In this document: in pieces, positions 1 to 9,227 of the stretch
Position numbering within the stretch: the first letter of the stretch is position 1
Layout of the letters: every line of letters begins with the position of its first letter
From: Polaromonas sp. 39-63-25
GTDB taxonomy: Bacteria; Pseudomonadota; Gammaproteobacteria; Burkholderiales; Burkholderiaceae_C
Assembly (NCBI RefSeq): GCF_002278925.1
Contig: NZ_NCJH01000023.1
Coordinates: forward strand, 1-64,000
Direction: 5' to 3'
DNA length: 64,000 bases
The notes under the pieces: model-generated
Database searches by the model: none
What the model was told of the DNA's origin: nothing
What the model saw: only the letters and a program-made list of their open reading frames with translations
Program-made: the position numbers and the translations under genes

Positions 1-738
1 CGCGGTCGCGTCCAGGTCGGTCAGGCTCAGGGTCCCGCCGGTGGAGAGCACCGCGTTGGTCTCGCTGAGGTTGGCGGTCGCGCTGGTCAGGGTCGAGACT
101 GCCCCCCCAAGATCCGTAGCAACCGACACAGGAGCCGCCGGAGCCACAGAAGCGCCAGCCGCGGGAAGTGCAGCGGAAAAGCCCTGATCGCCCAGATCAG
201 ACGCATCCGCCGCATTGTCGGATCGCTGCGCGCCGCCAGCCGGCAAATACCCCAGAGATTGCCTGCCAAGCGAGGCGTATTCATAGGTTAACGGTGCAAG
301 CTCCTCGGCTGTCCGTAGCAACTGAACAAAATTGTTGCCATCGTCAGCCCTGATGTTGGTGCCGCCGACCTCAGAAGATGAATTCAACCCGGATGATGTT
401 TCCTGCAATAGCCTGTCAAGACTACTGCCTTCGCTGATGGCATTAAGAATGCTTGTGAGCTCTCCGACACGCGGCAAAAGGGCGCCACTGTCGGCATCCG
501 GCAAGACGTTGCCAAAGACCGTTGAGTCAAGTGTTACGGTTTCTCTGGAGCGGAGAAGAAACTTCCCCCCCTGATCGAAGGCGAGCTCCACACGGCCTCC
601 GGTAGCCGTGACAATCACCTCCCCTTCAAAAACAGGATCGCCAAACTTGAGAGGTCGCTGCTCACCATCGCTGTTTTGAGCGAAAGCAATGCCTTCAATC
701 AAAACGACATTGCCGACGACGTTGGCTTCTTTTGCCAT
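1..738 (-). CDS. LapA-like type I secreted adhesin, N-terminal part (runs off the left edge)
   Basis: The visible 246 codons have no stop and begin the N-terminus of a probably very large surface adhesin. Residues about 7-70 match the retention module that holds LapA-type adhesins in the outer-membrane TolC-like pore; GDPVFEGEVIVTATGGRVEL is the recognisable core. A LapG-type di-alanine cleavage motif, LPAAG, lies near residues 191-195. From about residue 205 the sequence becomes VCBS/cadherin-like repeat (ATANLSETNAVLSTGGTLSL), and repeats should continue outside the window. The exporter genes are upstream on the same strand. Family assignment is confident. Control by c-di-GMP through LapD/LapG is only inferred, because neither gene is in the window. 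Confidence 0.85.
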   Translation of the reverse strand, partial: MAKEANVVGNVVLIEGIAFAQNSDGEQRPLKFGDPVFEGEVIVTATGGRVELAFDQGGKFLLRSRETVTLDSTVFGNVLPDADSGALLPRVGELTSILNAISEGSSLDRLLQETSSGLNSSSEVGGTNIRADDGNNFVQLLRTAEELAPLTYEYASLGRQSLGYLPAGGAQRSDNAADASDLGDQGFSAALPAAGASVAPAAPVSVATDLGGAVSTLTSATANLSETNAVLSTGGTLSLTDLDATA

Positions 739-833
739 AGCGAATTCCAGACGGAGTTATTACATTGGGTTTCAATGTAGTCCGTTTGCCTGACCGGGGG
801 AACTGTACTGAGGTACTAGGTCGAACCTGGACT
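739..833 (-). promoter_or_regulatory. Leader/control region between the LuxR-type gene and the adhesin gene
   Basis: This is 95 bp without a gene. It holds a perfect 7-bp inverted repeat, TACATTG / CAATGTA with a 5-nt loop, at 761-779. It also holds short GTAC repeats (gtactgaggtac) near 803-817, which could be an operator for the adjacent LuxR-type protein. A purine-rich stretch (TCTGGAATT) precedes the adhesin ATG. The structures are seen directly; the regulatory role is inferred. Confidence 0.4.
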
Positions 834-1487
834 TTAGGGGCGTCCAGGCGCTTGGCCGTTCACGACCAGCGACAACTGGAGGCGATCCCGCACATGGAGT
901 TTTTCAAGAATGGCGCCTACATGCGCCTTGACGGTGCGCTCTGTAATGCCGAGTGCACGGGCAATTTCCTTGTTGCTGGCCCCGGCGGCCAGCGTGGTGG
1001 CAACCTCTTTCTCCCGATCAGTGAGATCTTTAAACCAGCTCGGTCCCACTGCGGAGGCAGCCCCGCTGGCCTGCGCCTGAACGCGGCTGGTGGCGCTGAC
1101 CAGCCGCTGCATCAACGACTCGCCAATCCAGAGCCCTCCCTGCAACACGACTGCAGCTACCTGAACTAAAACCTGAGCAAAGGCGTGCGTATTGCAATAT
1201 CCCCGTGCACCTGCCGAAAAAGCGGCAATCGCCTCCTCATCTGTCGGCAGATCGCTCAATACCACGCATGGAACCAGCTTCAAACGCGGGGCAAGACGTT
1301 CCATCTGCACAGCCACAGACACACCCTGCTCCAGCCGTAGCCAAACGAGATCTACCCTGCCGCCCCCAGAACCAGGTCTCGCGGAGTGGACTTTGCCGGC
1401 TCTTCCCGTCTTGAAAGCCTCACTCCAGCGAGGAAGCATGCGTCCGTGCGGGCAGAGAAATAGATGTCCGGTGTCCTGAATTCCCAC
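834..1487 (-). CDS. LuxR/NarL-family transcriptional regulator with a degenerate receiver domain
   Basis: A 217-residue protein that starts with GTG 12 nt after the adaptor gene, behind a GGGG-rich ribosome site. Residues about 150-210 are a clear LuxR-type helix-turn-helix (LTDREKEVATTLAAGASNKE, then ITERTVKAHVGAIL). The N-terminal half aligns to a receiver through AFSAGARGYCNTHAF and the following helix. However, the phospho-acceptor region reads VDLVWLRLEQ with no Asp at the expected place, the N-terminal acidic pair is missing, and the conserved Lys after the GARGY motif is absent. It is probably a phosphorylation-independent or ligand-controlled regulator of the adhesin downstream. The DNA-binding assignment is sure; the target is inferred from position. 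Confidence 0.8.
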   Translation of the reverse strand: MGIQDTGHLFLCPHGRMLPRWSEAFKTGRAGKVHSARPGSGGGRVDLVWLRLEQGVSVAVQMERLAPRLKLVPCVVLSDLPTDEEAIAAFSAGARGYCNTHAFAQVLVQVAAVVLQGGLWIGESLMQRLVSATSRVQAQASGAASAVGPSWFKDLTDREKEVATTLAAGASNKEIARALGITERTVKAHVGAILEKLHVRDRLQLSLVVNGQAPGRP

Positions 1488-1499
1488 TGCCGCCCCGAT

Positions 1500-2915
1500 C
1501 TAGCGCTCTGTAAAGGCGGCTTGTTTTGCCTTCAATACAGGTTTGAGAAGGTAGGACAGTATGGATTTTTGGCCGGTGATGATATCCACTTCAGCGACCA
1601 TCCCCGGAATGATGGGCAAGCCCTCGCCCAGCTTGGATTTTTCGGTACGAACACGCACGGTATAAAAGGTATTGCCGCGTTCATCGGTGACCGAATCGGC
1701 GCCAATAAACTCCAGCTTGGCCTCCAGACCGCCATAGATGGAAAAATCATACGCCGTGAATTTCACCAGCGCCCGATCTCCTGGTCGCAAGAAAGCAATG
1801 TCTTTTGGCAAAACCTTGGCTTCGAGAAGCAGGTTTTCCTCGAGCGGCACAATTTCGATGATGTCCCTGCCGGGCTGGACCACGCCCCCCACCGTATTGA
1901 CAAGAAGGCGCTTGACCGTGCCTTTGACCGGCGACCGCAGGGAGGATTTATCGACCTTGTCCGCCAGTCCCACTCCGCCAGCGGAACTCACGTTTAGTTT
2001 CGCCAGCGTATCGGACAACTCCTTGCGGGCCTCGCTCTGAAAATTCAGGGTGATTTCCTGAATCTTGCGTGAGGCCTCCTCGATCGCCGACTGTGTTTTT
2101 GAAATTTGGGCGGAGGCCATTTCCCGCTCCCCCAGAAAACGTCCGGTTTCCCGCTCCAGTCGCAGCAATTCGACTTCCGATACAGCGCCATCCTTGAGCA
2201 AGGGCTTGGTATACCCCAACTCCCTGGCGGTCAACTCGTAAGCCCGGGACGCCTGCTCCCGTTTCGCCCGCACTTCAACCAGTTCCTGCTGACGCTGAGC
2301 CAATTGCTGCCGGGCGATAGCCAGCTGTGCATTCAATGTTGATGTACTGGCTTCGTAGGAACGGAGTTCTTCTCCGACTGTCTTCGGCGCCTCGGCAACG
2401 GCTTCAGGGGGAGGTACAAAAGCCACCCCTTCAGCAAGGGCACGAAGTCGGGCCGCCTTGGCCAGCAGGGCCAGGTACTGAACGCGGTTTTCCTTCACGG
2501 AAGAATCGAACCGCGTCGTATCGATGTTTACCAACACCTGCCCGGGCTCCACAACCTGCCCCTCCTGCACAAGAATCTCGGAAACAACACCGCCATCCAG
2601 ACTTTGCAGGACTTGCAATTGCCTGGAGGGAATGACCTTGCCTTCGCCTTTTGTAATCTCATCGACTTCCGAAAGCCCAGCCCATAAAACCGCCAGAATG
2701 AAAACCACGCCGAGGCTATTCACGAGCATTCTGGCTCGAAGCGGCTCCTGGGCGAGCATGGCGCGATCTGCATCTCCGCCAAACCCTGCATCCATACGGC
2801 GATCATCCTCCCGCCAAGAGGATAGGGTGCGGTCAAGCCCAGGCTGCAACATGCGCCGGACAGACTCCAGGCCCGCGATCAAGGGGCGAGCCAACGCTAT
2901 CCATCGCGGCTTCAT
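1500..2915 (-). CDS. lapC: Type I secretion periplasmic adaptor, HlyD/LapC family
   Basis: A 471-residue membrane-fusion protein that bridges the inner-membrane ABC exporter and the outer-membrane TolC-like pore. Residues about 1-60 are cytoplasmic, followed by one membrane span (MLVNSLGVVFILAVLWAGLS), a first lipoyl half (VVSEILVQEGQVVEPGQVL), a long coiled-coil region with many Gln/Arg/Glu (about 190-300), a second lipoyl half (SLRSPVKGTVKRLLVNTVGG) and a C-terminal beta-barrel. Its ATG overlaps the stop of the exporter gene by 4 nt, so the two are translationally coupled. Length and domain order are normal for the HlyD family. Confidence 0.9.
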   Translation of the reverse strand: MKPRWIALARPLIAGLESVRRMLQPGLDRTLSSWREDDRRMDAGFGGDADRAMLAQEPLRARMLVNSLGVVFILAVLWAGLSEVDEITKGEGKVIPSRQLQVLQSLDGGVVSEILVQEGQVVEPGQVLVNIDTTRFDSSVKENRVQYLALLAKAARLRALAEGVAFVPPPEAVAEAPKTVGEELRSYEASTSTLNAQLAIARQQLAQRQQELVEVRAKREQASRAYELTARELGYTKPLLKDGAVSEVELLRLERETGRFLGEREMASAQISKTQSAIEEASRKIQEITLNFQSEARKELSDTLAKLNVSSAGGVGLADKVDKSSLRSPVKGTVKRLLVNTVGGVVQPGRDIIEIVPLEENLLLEAKVLPKDIAFLRPGDRALVKFTAYDFSIYGGLEAKLEFIGADSVTDERGNTFYTVRVRTEKSKLGEGLPIIPGMVAEVDIITGQKSILSYLLKPVLKAKQAAFTER

Positions 2916-5110
2916 GAGGCTTTCCCAATACGGCCGGCTTTCAGGGCCTCGATAACCTGCTCATAGGGTCCATCGGCAACGATGCGGCCCTCGTCGATAA
3001 CAATAATGCGGTCGGCCAGATCAAGCAAGGTATTTCTATGCGTCACCACAACCATCGTCTTGTGTTTGGCATAGCTGCGCAAGCGTTCCTTGAATTGTGC
3101 TTCTGATGAGAAGTCCATGGCGCCCGTCGGCTCGTCCAGCAACAACACGGGCGGTTCCAGCAACGCTGCACGGGCGATTGCGACACCTTGTCGCTGGCCG
3201 CCGGAAAGCGACTCTCCTCGCTCGCCAATGATCATGTCGAAGCCTTGGGGATGGCGATTGGCAAATTCGATCAAACCGCCCACCTCGGCAGCCGCCAGAA
3301 TGGCACCGTCATCAGCATAGGGAGCAGCGATCGCGATGTTGTCGCGCAAGGTGCCGTAAAAAAGCATGGCATCCTGCTCGACGTAACCGACGTTGCGACG
3401 CAAATCTGCGGGATCGAGCTGCCGGAGGTCGATGCCATCCATGGTGATCGCGCCTTCAGAAGGGGTGTAAAGACCCAGGATCAATCTCTGCAGGGTCGTT
3501 TTACCCGACCCGACCCGGCCAATCACGACCACATTTTCCCCAGGCTTGATCCTGAAGGACACGCCTCGCAACGCCTCCTGCGTCCGCCCGGGATAACTGA
3601 AGTGCACATTGTCAAATACGATTTCCCCGGCGATATCGGGACGGTGTACAAAATTTATTTCATCGGAACGCTCACCCGGCTTTTTCATCGTGTCCTCAAG
3701 CGAGGCCAAGGCTGTTCTGGCATTCTGGTATTGCATCAAGAGAGCCACAATTTGCCCCAGCGGAGCCATGGCGCGCCCAGACAACATCGTGGCCGCGATC
3801 AGGCCGCCCATGGTCAGCTTGCCTTCATGAATCAGGTACACCCCTGCCACAATCATCACGATATTGATCAGTTGCTGCAGGCTTGAGACGACGTTGATCA
3901 CCGAAGACGACAACAACCGCAGTTGGGCACTGACACGCGCCAGAAACGCGGCGGTGTCTTCGAGCTTGGCCTGCATCTGACTTTCTGCACCGTGAGCCTT
4001 GATGGCCTCCATGGCTGTTAGTGTCTCCACCAACGTGGCATTGCGCATTGCAGAGGCCCTGAACGTGGTCTCTGAAAGCAGGTGCATTTTGTGCTGAACA
4101 ACGTAACTGTAGATGACAACCACAATGACCCCTACCAGGGGTGGAATGACCAGCGGCCAGGAAATCCAGCCGAGAACAAGGAAAAAGAGGAGGGCAAACG
4201 GGAGGTCAACCACAGCAGTGACCGTGGCTGACGCAATGAAATCACGCACCGATTCGAAGGAGCGCAGTGTCGCTGCATAGGAACCCACAGAAGCCGGCCG
4301 CTCGGAGAGCCGCATCCCGAGCACCCGTTCCATGATCAGCGTGGAAAGCTTGATATCTATGCGCGAACCCGCGAGATCCACAAAATAACCCCGCATGACG
4401 CGAAGAAAATAATCAATGACCAGCACCAGCAACAGGCCGAAAGCCAGCATCCAGAGTGTCTCAACCGCGAAGTTGGGTACAACACGGTCATAGACATTCA
4501 TCGAGAAAAGTGGCAACGCGAGCGCAAACAAATTGATGAGGAGCGCCGCCGCCAGGATATCCCGGTAAAGAGGAAACTGATCGCGAAAAGCGCCCCAAAA
4601 CCAATGGCGCTGAGGAATGTCAGCCAGCTCAGGCGTACGCTGATCGAAACGAAAGTTCGGCCGCGAGAAGATCGCAATGCCGACATATCGGCCAAGCAGT
4701 TGTTCACGTGACAACTGCACAACGCCCTGCCCAGCCTCCGGGAAAAGCAGGTTTGCCGTTTGCCCCTGGTCATCCCAGCCCAGCAAAAGACACGCCCCAT
4801 CTCCCTCAAGGAGCAGAACAACAGGCAACAGCGCCGAATCAATTTTTTCGAGAGGGCGCCGCAATATCTTGCATGACAGACCTGCGCGCGCTGCAGCACG
4901 GGAGAAGAGCGAGGGAGGAAGACCCGCCTTGGGCAGGGGAAGGCCGGCAGACAAAGCTGCCCGGGTGCTTGGGCGGCCATGTATGCGCGTCAGTTCCACC
5001 AGGCAATCGAGCAAAGGATCGTGATGCAACAAGTCTTCGCGCAAGCCTTGGGCCAAGTGGCTAGCCTCGCTCTTAGGACTGGTCTGCAATGGCACGTTCA
5101 TGTCACTCAT
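2912..5110 (-). CDS. lapB: Type I secretion permease/ATPase, LapB/LssB family
   Basis: A 732-residue ABC exporter for the adhesin. The N-terminal ~150 residues are a C39 peptidase-like domain. The expected catalytic Cys is not evident (the start reads HHDPLLDCLVELTRIHGRPS), so it is probably a non-proteolytic docking domain as in HlyB and LapB. A six-helix transmembrane domain spans roughly 185-460. The nucleotide-binding domain carries Walker A GRVGSGKTT near 531, signature LSGGQRQ near 635 and Walker B VLLLDEPT near 655. It is the first gene of the locus; a second in-frame ATG lies three codons in. No LapD or LapG gene is visible nearby. Confidence 0.92.
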   Translation of the reverse strand: MSDMNVPLQTSPKSEASHLAQGLREDLLHHDPLLDCLVELTRIHGRPSTRAALSAGLPLPKAGLPPSLFSRAAARAGLSCKILRRPLEKIDSALLPVVLLLEGDGACLLLGWDDQGQTANLLFPEAGQGVVQLSREQLLGRYVGIAIFSRPNFRFDQRTPELADIPQRHWFWGAFRDQFPLYRDILAAALLINLFALALPLFSMNVYDRVVPNFAVETLWMLAFGLLLVLVIDYFLRVMRGYFVDLAGSRIDIKLSTLIMERVLGMRLSERPASVGSYAATLRSFESVRDFIASATVTAVVDLPFALLFFLVLGWISWPLVIPPLVGVIVVVIYSYVVQHKMHLLSETTFRASAMRNATLVETLTAMEAIKAHGAESQMQAKLEDTAAFLARVSAQLRLLSSSVINVVSSLQQLINIVMIVAGVYLIHEGKLTMGGLIAATMLSGRAMAPLGQIVALLMQYQNARTALASLEDTMKKPGERSDEINFVHRPDIAGEIVFDNVHFSYPGRTQEALRGVSFRIKPGENVVVIGRVGSGKTTLQRLILGLYTPSEGAITMDGIDLRQLDPADLRRNVGYVEQDAMLFYGTLRDNIAIAAPYADDGAILAAAEVGGLIEFANRHPQGFDMIIGERGESLSGGQRQGVAIARAALLEPPVLLLDEPTGAMDFSSEAQFKERLRSYAKHKTMVVVTHRNTLLDLADRIIVIDEGRIVADGPYEQVIEALKAGRIGKAS

Positions 5111-5554
5111 TTCTTGATCTTTAGGGTCAACTCATTTAAAACTCGAATTGACACTTGACGTAACCAATTGTAATAAAATCAAGCACTTGCCGCCACATCT
5201 GCATGTCAGATTTTGCAGGTTGGCAGCTTTTTTGGCGACATTGCCTGCTTAGTGTGGTGGCTTGACCCCATGACCACAGCCCCATGTGGCCCACCATCCC
5301 CAGCTTCGGAACGTACAGGGAGTTTACGCGACACATGGCCATACAGATTCGCCAATTGTGTGGTTGGGAGATAAAAGCACTGCTACTGGCGCATGTTACC
5401 TCGCCAAGGGTGCCCGCCTCTAGGTGTCACAGAACACCTGCTTCTCATGGAAATCCCCAAGCTGCCATGAAGAAACCCCGGATCAGATCCTGAGCACATG
5501 GTCTCACCCGCAACGTGGAGCCACTCCCACCATCTGACAAGTAGATGTGAAAGC
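5111..5554. other. Intergenic region upstream of the adhesin-export locus
   Basis: About 440 bp without a convincing gene. The part next to lapB (5111-5220) is AT-rich and includes a TACAAT hexamer on the minus strand at 5167-5172 that could be a -10 box, but no good -35 is seen at the right distance. Short open frames on both strands lack ribosome sites and family resemblance. The region separates the adhesin locus from the tRNA/ribosomal operon. Confidence 0.4.
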
Positions 5555-5581
5555 AAAACGCCCACTTGATGTGGGCGTTTT
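5555..5581 (-). terminator. Intrinsic terminator after tRNA-fMet, usable in both directions
   Basis: A perfect 11-bp stem, AAAACGCCCAC / GTGGGCGTTTT, with a TTGAT loop. The U-rich flank on the minus strand reads CGTTTTGCTTT. It lies 26 nt beyond the tRNA 3' end and should end the rplQ/tRNA transcript. The A/T-rich stem ends would also let it work for plus-strand transcripts. Confidence 0.9.
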
Positions 5582-5607
5582 GTTACCGGCATGATTAACC
5601 GGGAGAT

Positions 5608-5681
<74 letters not shown>

Positions 5682-5684
<3 letters not shown>

Positions 5685-5729
5685 ATATGTATTTATTATA
5701 ACCTAGCGATATGTATTTATTATAACCTA
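5682..5729 (-). repeat. 24-bp perfect tandem duplication between rplQ and tRNA-fMet, carrying a TATAAT box in each unit
   Basis: The units 5682-5705 and 5706-5729 are identical. Each contains TATAAT on the minus strand (5695-5700 and 5719-5724). The upstream unit ends with the TAG stop of rplQ, and the downstream unit includes the first three bases of the tRNA. The inner TATAAT lies about 10 bp before the tRNA 5' end, so it can serve as a tRNA promoter with almost no leader. The promoter role is inferred, since -35 matches are weak. Confidence 0.8.
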
Positions 5730-6128
5730 TTCTGACTTGGCAGTGTCAGAAGTAATGTCTTCGGCAGTTTCCGGGCGGTCCACCAATTCAACCAACGCCA
5801 TCGGTGCGTTGTCACCCACACGAAAACCCATTTTCAGGATACGGGTGTAGCCACCAGGGCGTGCCTTGTAGCGAGGGCCGAGCTCTGCAAAAAGCTTGAC
5901 CACCATGTCGCGGTCACGCAGACGGTCGAATGCGAGACGCTTGTTCGCGAGCGTAGGCTCTTTTGCCAGTGTGATCATCGGCTCGACGACGCGGCGCAGC
6001 TCTTTGGCCTTGGGCAAGGTCGTTTTAATGGCTTCATGCTGAATAAGGGAATTCATCATGTTGCGTAACATGGCCAGTCGATGTGAGCTGGTCCGATTGA
6101 GTTTACGAAGTCCGTGTCCGTGACGCAT
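5727..6128 (-). CDS. rplQ: 50S ribosomal protein L17
   Basis: A 133-residue protein that binds 23S rRNA near the exit side of the large subunit. It opens with [20 protein letters not shown], the highly conserved L17 start, and contains ALIQHEAI-like and [20 protein letters not shown] segments. It is the last gene of the alpha operon, after rpoA, as in most proteobacteria. Its C-terminal tail ([14 protein letters not shown]) is acidic, as in other betaproteobacterial L17 proteins. The stop codon lies inside the 24-bp tandem duplication that precedes tRNA-fMet. Confidence 0.97.
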   Translation of the reverse strand: MRHGHGLRKLNRTSSHRLAMLRNMMNSLIQHEAIKTTLPKAKELRRVVEPMITLAKEPTLANKRLAFDRLRDRDMVVKLFAELGPRYKARPGGYTRILKMGFRVGDNAPMALVELVDRPETAEDITSDTAKSE

Positions 6129-6211
6129 GGTGCTGTCCTTTCATTTTGTAATTCAGATAGCCGTATCAGGTACTACCCGTGCACTGCCTCCCGAGAGAGG
6201 CCTGTTTTCAA

Positions 6212-7201
6212 TTAACGCTTGTCAAGACCAGCCGGAGGCCAGCTTTCCAGGCGCATGCCAAGTGTCAGCCCCCGGGATGCCAGGACTTCCTTGATTTCAT
6301 TGAGCGACTTGCGGCCCAGATTTGGCGTCTTGAGAAGCTCGTTCTCCGTACGCTGAATCAGGTCACCGATGTAATAGATGTTCTCCGCCTTGAGGCAGTT
6401 GGCGGAACGAACTGTCAATTCGAGTTCATCGACCGGGCGCAGCAAAATCGGATCAAATTGCTGGGAGCTGCGCTGCACAGGTGCATCAAAAGCAGCCAGT
6501 TCGTTGCCTTCAAGCTGTGCAAATACAGCAAGCTGCTCGACAAGAATTTTAGCCGAAGCACGGACAGCGTCTTCCGCGGTCACGGCACCGTTGGTCTCAA
6601 TTTCCAGGACAAGCTTGTCGAGATCGGTGCGCTGCTCAACGCGGGCACTTTCAACGGTATAGCTCACACGTTTGACTGGTGAAAACGACGCATCCAGGAC
6701 AATCCGGCCAATCGATTTGGTGGATTCGTCGCCATAGCGGCGCATGGTGCCGGGAACGTAACCACGGCCGTTTTCGACCTTGATCTGCATGTCGATCTTG
6801 CCGCCGTGCGACAAATTGACGATCACATGCTCTGGATTGATGATTTCGACGTCATGGGGCGTCTGAATGTCGGCAGCGGTTACAGGGCCTTCGCCCTCCT
6901 TGCGCAAGCTCAGCGTCACTTCATCGCGATTGTGCAGCTTGAAAACGACACCTTTGAGGTTCAGAAGGATATTGACAACGTCTTCCTGGACGCCATCAAT
7001 GGACGAGTACTCGTGCAACACACCGGCGATCGTGACTTCAGTTGCGGCGTGACCCACCATGGACGAAAGCAAAACGCGGCGCAGGGCGTTGCCGAGCGTG
7101 TGACCATAGCCACGCTCGAAAGGCTCCAGAGTCACCTTGGCGCGATTGGCGGCAAGCTGCTCAACGTTGATAGTTTTTGGTTTCAGTAAATTGGTTTGCA
7201 T
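6212..7201 (-). CDS. rpoA: DNA-directed RNA polymerase alpha subunit
   Basis: A 329-residue subunit that nucleates RNA polymerase assembly and contacts activators and UP elements. The N-terminal assembly domain shows [20 protein letters not shown], and the C-terminal domain shows the DNA-contacting segment ([19 protein letters not shown] and [19 protein letters not shown]). Length matches the family (E. coli 329). It sits between rpsD and rplQ in the standard alpha-operon order. Confidence 0.98.
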   Translation of the reverse strand: MQTNLLKPKTINVEQLAANRAKVTLEPFERGYGHTLGNALRRVLLSSMVGHAATEVTIAGVLHEYSSIDGVQEDVVNILLNLKGVVFKLHNRDEVTLSLRKEGEGPVTAADIQTPHDVEIINPEHVIVNLSHGGKIDMQIKVENGRGYVPGTMRRYGDESTKSIGRIVLDASFSPVKRVSYTVESARVEQRTDLDKLVLEIETNGAVTAEDAVRASAKILVEQLAVFAQLEGNELAAFDAPVQRSSQQFDPILLRPVDELELTVRSANCLKAENIYYIGDLIQRTENELLKTPNLGRKSLNEIKEVLASRGLTLGMRLESWPPAGLDKR

Positions 7202-7296
7202 GCATTCTTCCTCTCAATACCCTCGGCTCGTTACACCGATAAGGCCGGGTGAAGCGACCCTGCGCTTACAGTGCCCCGTAAGCGCAGGAACGAAAA

Positions 7297-7920
7297 TTAA
7301 CGTGAATACAGTTCGACGATCAACGATTCGTTGACGTCCGCAGCAAACTCGTCGCGATCCGGCACTTTCTTGAAAATGCCCTCGCCTTTGTCTATGCTGA
7401 CATCCACCCAGGCCGGCATGCCGACTTGCTGCGCCAACTGCAGAGCTTCCGCCACGCGGGTCTGCTTCTTGGACTTGTCACGAACAGCGATCACGTCGCC
7501 CGTTTTAACCATGTAAGACGGAATGTTGACCGAGCTGCCATTGACGGTGATCGCCTTGTGCGACACCAGCTGACGCGCTTCGGCACGGGTAGAACCGAAA
7601 CCCATCCGATAAACCACATTGTCCAGACGAGATTCCAGAATGAACAGCAGATTGGCGCCGGTGTTTCCCTTGCGACGATCAGCTTCTTCGAAATAACGGC
7701 GGAACTGCTTCTCCAACACGCCGTACATGCGCTTGACCTTCTGCTTCTCACGAAGCTGCAGACCGAAGTCCGAGGTCCGGGTACCGGAAGTGCGGCCGTG
7801 CTGACCGGGCTTGGAATCGAATTTGGCCTTGTCACCAATGGCTCTGCGAGCGCTCTTCAGGAACAGGTCGGTGCCTTCACGGCGGGATAGTTTGGCCTTG
7901 GGGCCGAGGTAACGTGCCAC
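7297..7920 (-). CDS. rpsD: 30S ribosomal protein S4
   Basis: A 207-residue primary 16S rRNA-binding protein. The N-terminus [20 protein letters not shown] and the S4 RNA-binding domain ([20 protein letters not shown], then [20 protein letters not shown]) are clear. There is no N-terminal zinc-binding Cys set, so it is the Cys-free form common in proteobacteria. In E. coli S4 feeds back on translation of this operon; a similar role is possible here but no pseudoknot was traced. Confidence 0.97.
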   Translation of the reverse strand: MARYLGPKAKLSRREGTDLFLKSARRAIGDKAKFDSKPGQHGRTSGTRTSDFGLQLREKQKVKRMYGVLEKQFRRYFEEADRRKGNTGANLLFILESRLDNVVYRMGFGSTRAEARQLVSHKAITVNGSSVNIPSYMVKTGDVIAVRDKSKKQTRVAEALQLAQQVGMPAWVDVSIDKGEGIFKKVPDRDEFAADVNESLIVELYSR

Positions 7921-8049
7921 TTGAATTCCTTATGTCATCTGCTGCAGAAACTGCAGGAGCCGCAGGTAGCAACCTGACGGCGGTGGGCTTGATAAAAACT
8001 CGCCCGGTTGGCCTGCGTGAAAACGAGGAACAAACCGGAAAAGCAGAAC

Positions 8050-8454
8050 TTAAATACGACGGCGTTTCTGGGGACGGCAGCCGTTATGCGGCACTGGCGT
8101 GACGTCAGCAATCGAATTGATGCGAATGCCAAGCGCTGCCAGCGCGCGAACTGATGACTCACGTCCTGGACCAGGGCCCTTGATTTCGACATCAAGATTC
8201 TTGATGCCCTGTTCAATGGCAGCGCGACCAGCCACCTCAGAAGCGACCTGAGCTGCAAAGGGAGTCGACTTGCGCGAACCTTTAAAGCCCTGACCGCCAG
8301 AAGAGGCCCACGACAAGGCGTTGCCCTGGCGATCTGTGATCGTGATGATGGTGTTGTTGAAAGACGCGTGAACGTGAGCGACGCCGTCGGCAACGTTCTT
8401 GCGTACTTTCTTGCGAACGCGTTGTGCTGCGTTACTGCTGGGGGCTTTTGCCAT
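8050..8454 (-). CDS. rpsK: 30S ribosomal protein S11
   Basis: A 134-residue platform protein of the small subunit. The core [20 protein letters not shown] and the C-terminal [17 protein letters not shown] are diagnostic. The N-terminal extension ([20 protein letters not shown]) is Lys/Arg-rich as in other betaproteobacteria. It lies between rpsM and rpsD with short gaps on the same strand. Confidence 0.97.
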   Translation of the reverse strand: MAKAPSSNAAQRVRKKVRKNVADGVAHVHASFNNTIITITDRQGNALSWASSGGQGFKGSRKSTPFAAQVASEVAGRAAIEQGIKNLDVEIKGPGPGRESSVRALAALGIRINSIADVTPVPHNGCRPQKRRRI

Positions 8455-8471
8455 AACTACCTCTTACTCAA

Positions 8472-8837
8472 TTATTTCTTCAAGGACTGTGCCGCCTTGC
8501 GCGGACCCTTGCGGGTACGTGCATTGGTGCGTGTGCGCTGTCCGCGCATGGGCAGCCCGCGACGATGGCGGAAGCCACGGTAGCAGCCGATATCCATCAA
8601 CCGCTTGATGTTCATCGTGGTTTCACGACGCAGGTCACCTTCAATGGTGAATTGCGCGATCTGGTCACGAATCTTTTCCAAGTCAGCGTCTGAGAGATCT
8701 TTGACTTTTTTGGAATACGCAATATCACATGCTTCGCAAATTTTGCGAGCACGAGTGCGACCGATGCCGAAAATAGCAGTCAAACCGATTTCGGCGTGCT
8801 GCTGCGGCGGAATATTGATACCAGCGATACGAGCCAT
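8472..8837 (-). CDS. rpsM: 30S ribosomal protein S13
   Basis: A 121-residue head protein of the small subunit that contacts P-site tRNA and bridges to the large subunit. [20 protein letters not shown] at the start and the basic C-terminal tail ([20 protein letters not shown]) identify it. It heads the alpha-operon part of the cluster, after rpmJ. Confidence 0.97.
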   Translation of the reverse strand: MARIAGINIPPQQHAEIGLTAIFGIGRTRARKICEACDIAYSKKVKDLSDADLEKIRDQIAQFTIEGDLRRETTMNIKRLMDIGCYRGFRHRRGLPMRGQRTRTNARTRKGPRKAAQSLKK

Positions 8838-8861
8838 GTGCGTCCTCTAAAACTCTTGAAA

Positions 8862-8975
8862 TCAGCCTTGACGCTGTTTGTGGCGTGGGTCTGTGCAAAT
8901 CACGCGTACAACGCCCTTGCGGCGGATGATTTTACAGTTGCGGCAAATTTTCTTGACCGAAGCTGAAACTCTCAT
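8862..8975 (-). CDS. rpmJ: 50S ribosomal protein L36
   Basis: A 37-residue protein. It starts [20 protein letters not shown] and continues with [11 protein letters not shown], so it has the zinc-binding CxxC...C...H set of the zinc-ribbon form. An AGGAG ribosome site lies 6 nt before the ATG. It lies between infA and rpsM, the normal place for rpmJ. Confidence 0.95.
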   Translation of the reverse strand: MRVSASVKKICRNCKIIRRKGVVRVICTDPRHKQRQG

Positions 8976-9003
8976 TTCTTTCTCCTAAACTTCTGAACTG
9001 TAC

Positions 9004-9222
9004 TTACTTGGCGCGAAACACGATGCGTGCTCGCGACAAATCGTAAGGCGTTAACTCAACCGTTACCTTGTCACCAGGAAGAATGCGGATGTAGTGCATT
9101 CGCATCTTTCCCGAGATGTGACCCAAAACAATATGACCATTTTCCAGCTTTACGCGAAACGTCGCGTTGGGCAAGTTCTCCACGACCTCCCCCTGCATCT
9201 GGATAACATCATCCTTCGACAT
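9004..9222 (-). CDS. infA: Translation initiation factor IF-1
   Basis: A 72-residue S1/OB-fold factor that occupies the ribosomal A site during initiation. It begins [20 protein letters not shown] and contains [20 protein letters not shown], which is diagnostic. The ATG at 9222 was chosen over an upstream TTG at 9231 because it gives the family length and N-terminus. The start is 5 nt after the secY stop, so the two genes are probably translationally coupled. Confidence 0.96.
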   Translation of the reverse strand: MSKDDVIQMQGEVVENLPNATFRVKLENGHIVLGHISGKMRMHYIRILPGDKVTVELTPYDLSRARIVFRAK

Positions 9223-9227
9223 CCCAA

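Noticed and set aside
238-255. A second LapG-like motif in the adhesin (LPAGG)
   Set aside because: It lacks the di-alanine; the downstream LPAAG fits better.
5136-5342. A 68-residue open frame upstream of lapB
   Set aside because: No ribosome site, no family resemblance, overlaps the AT-rich control region.
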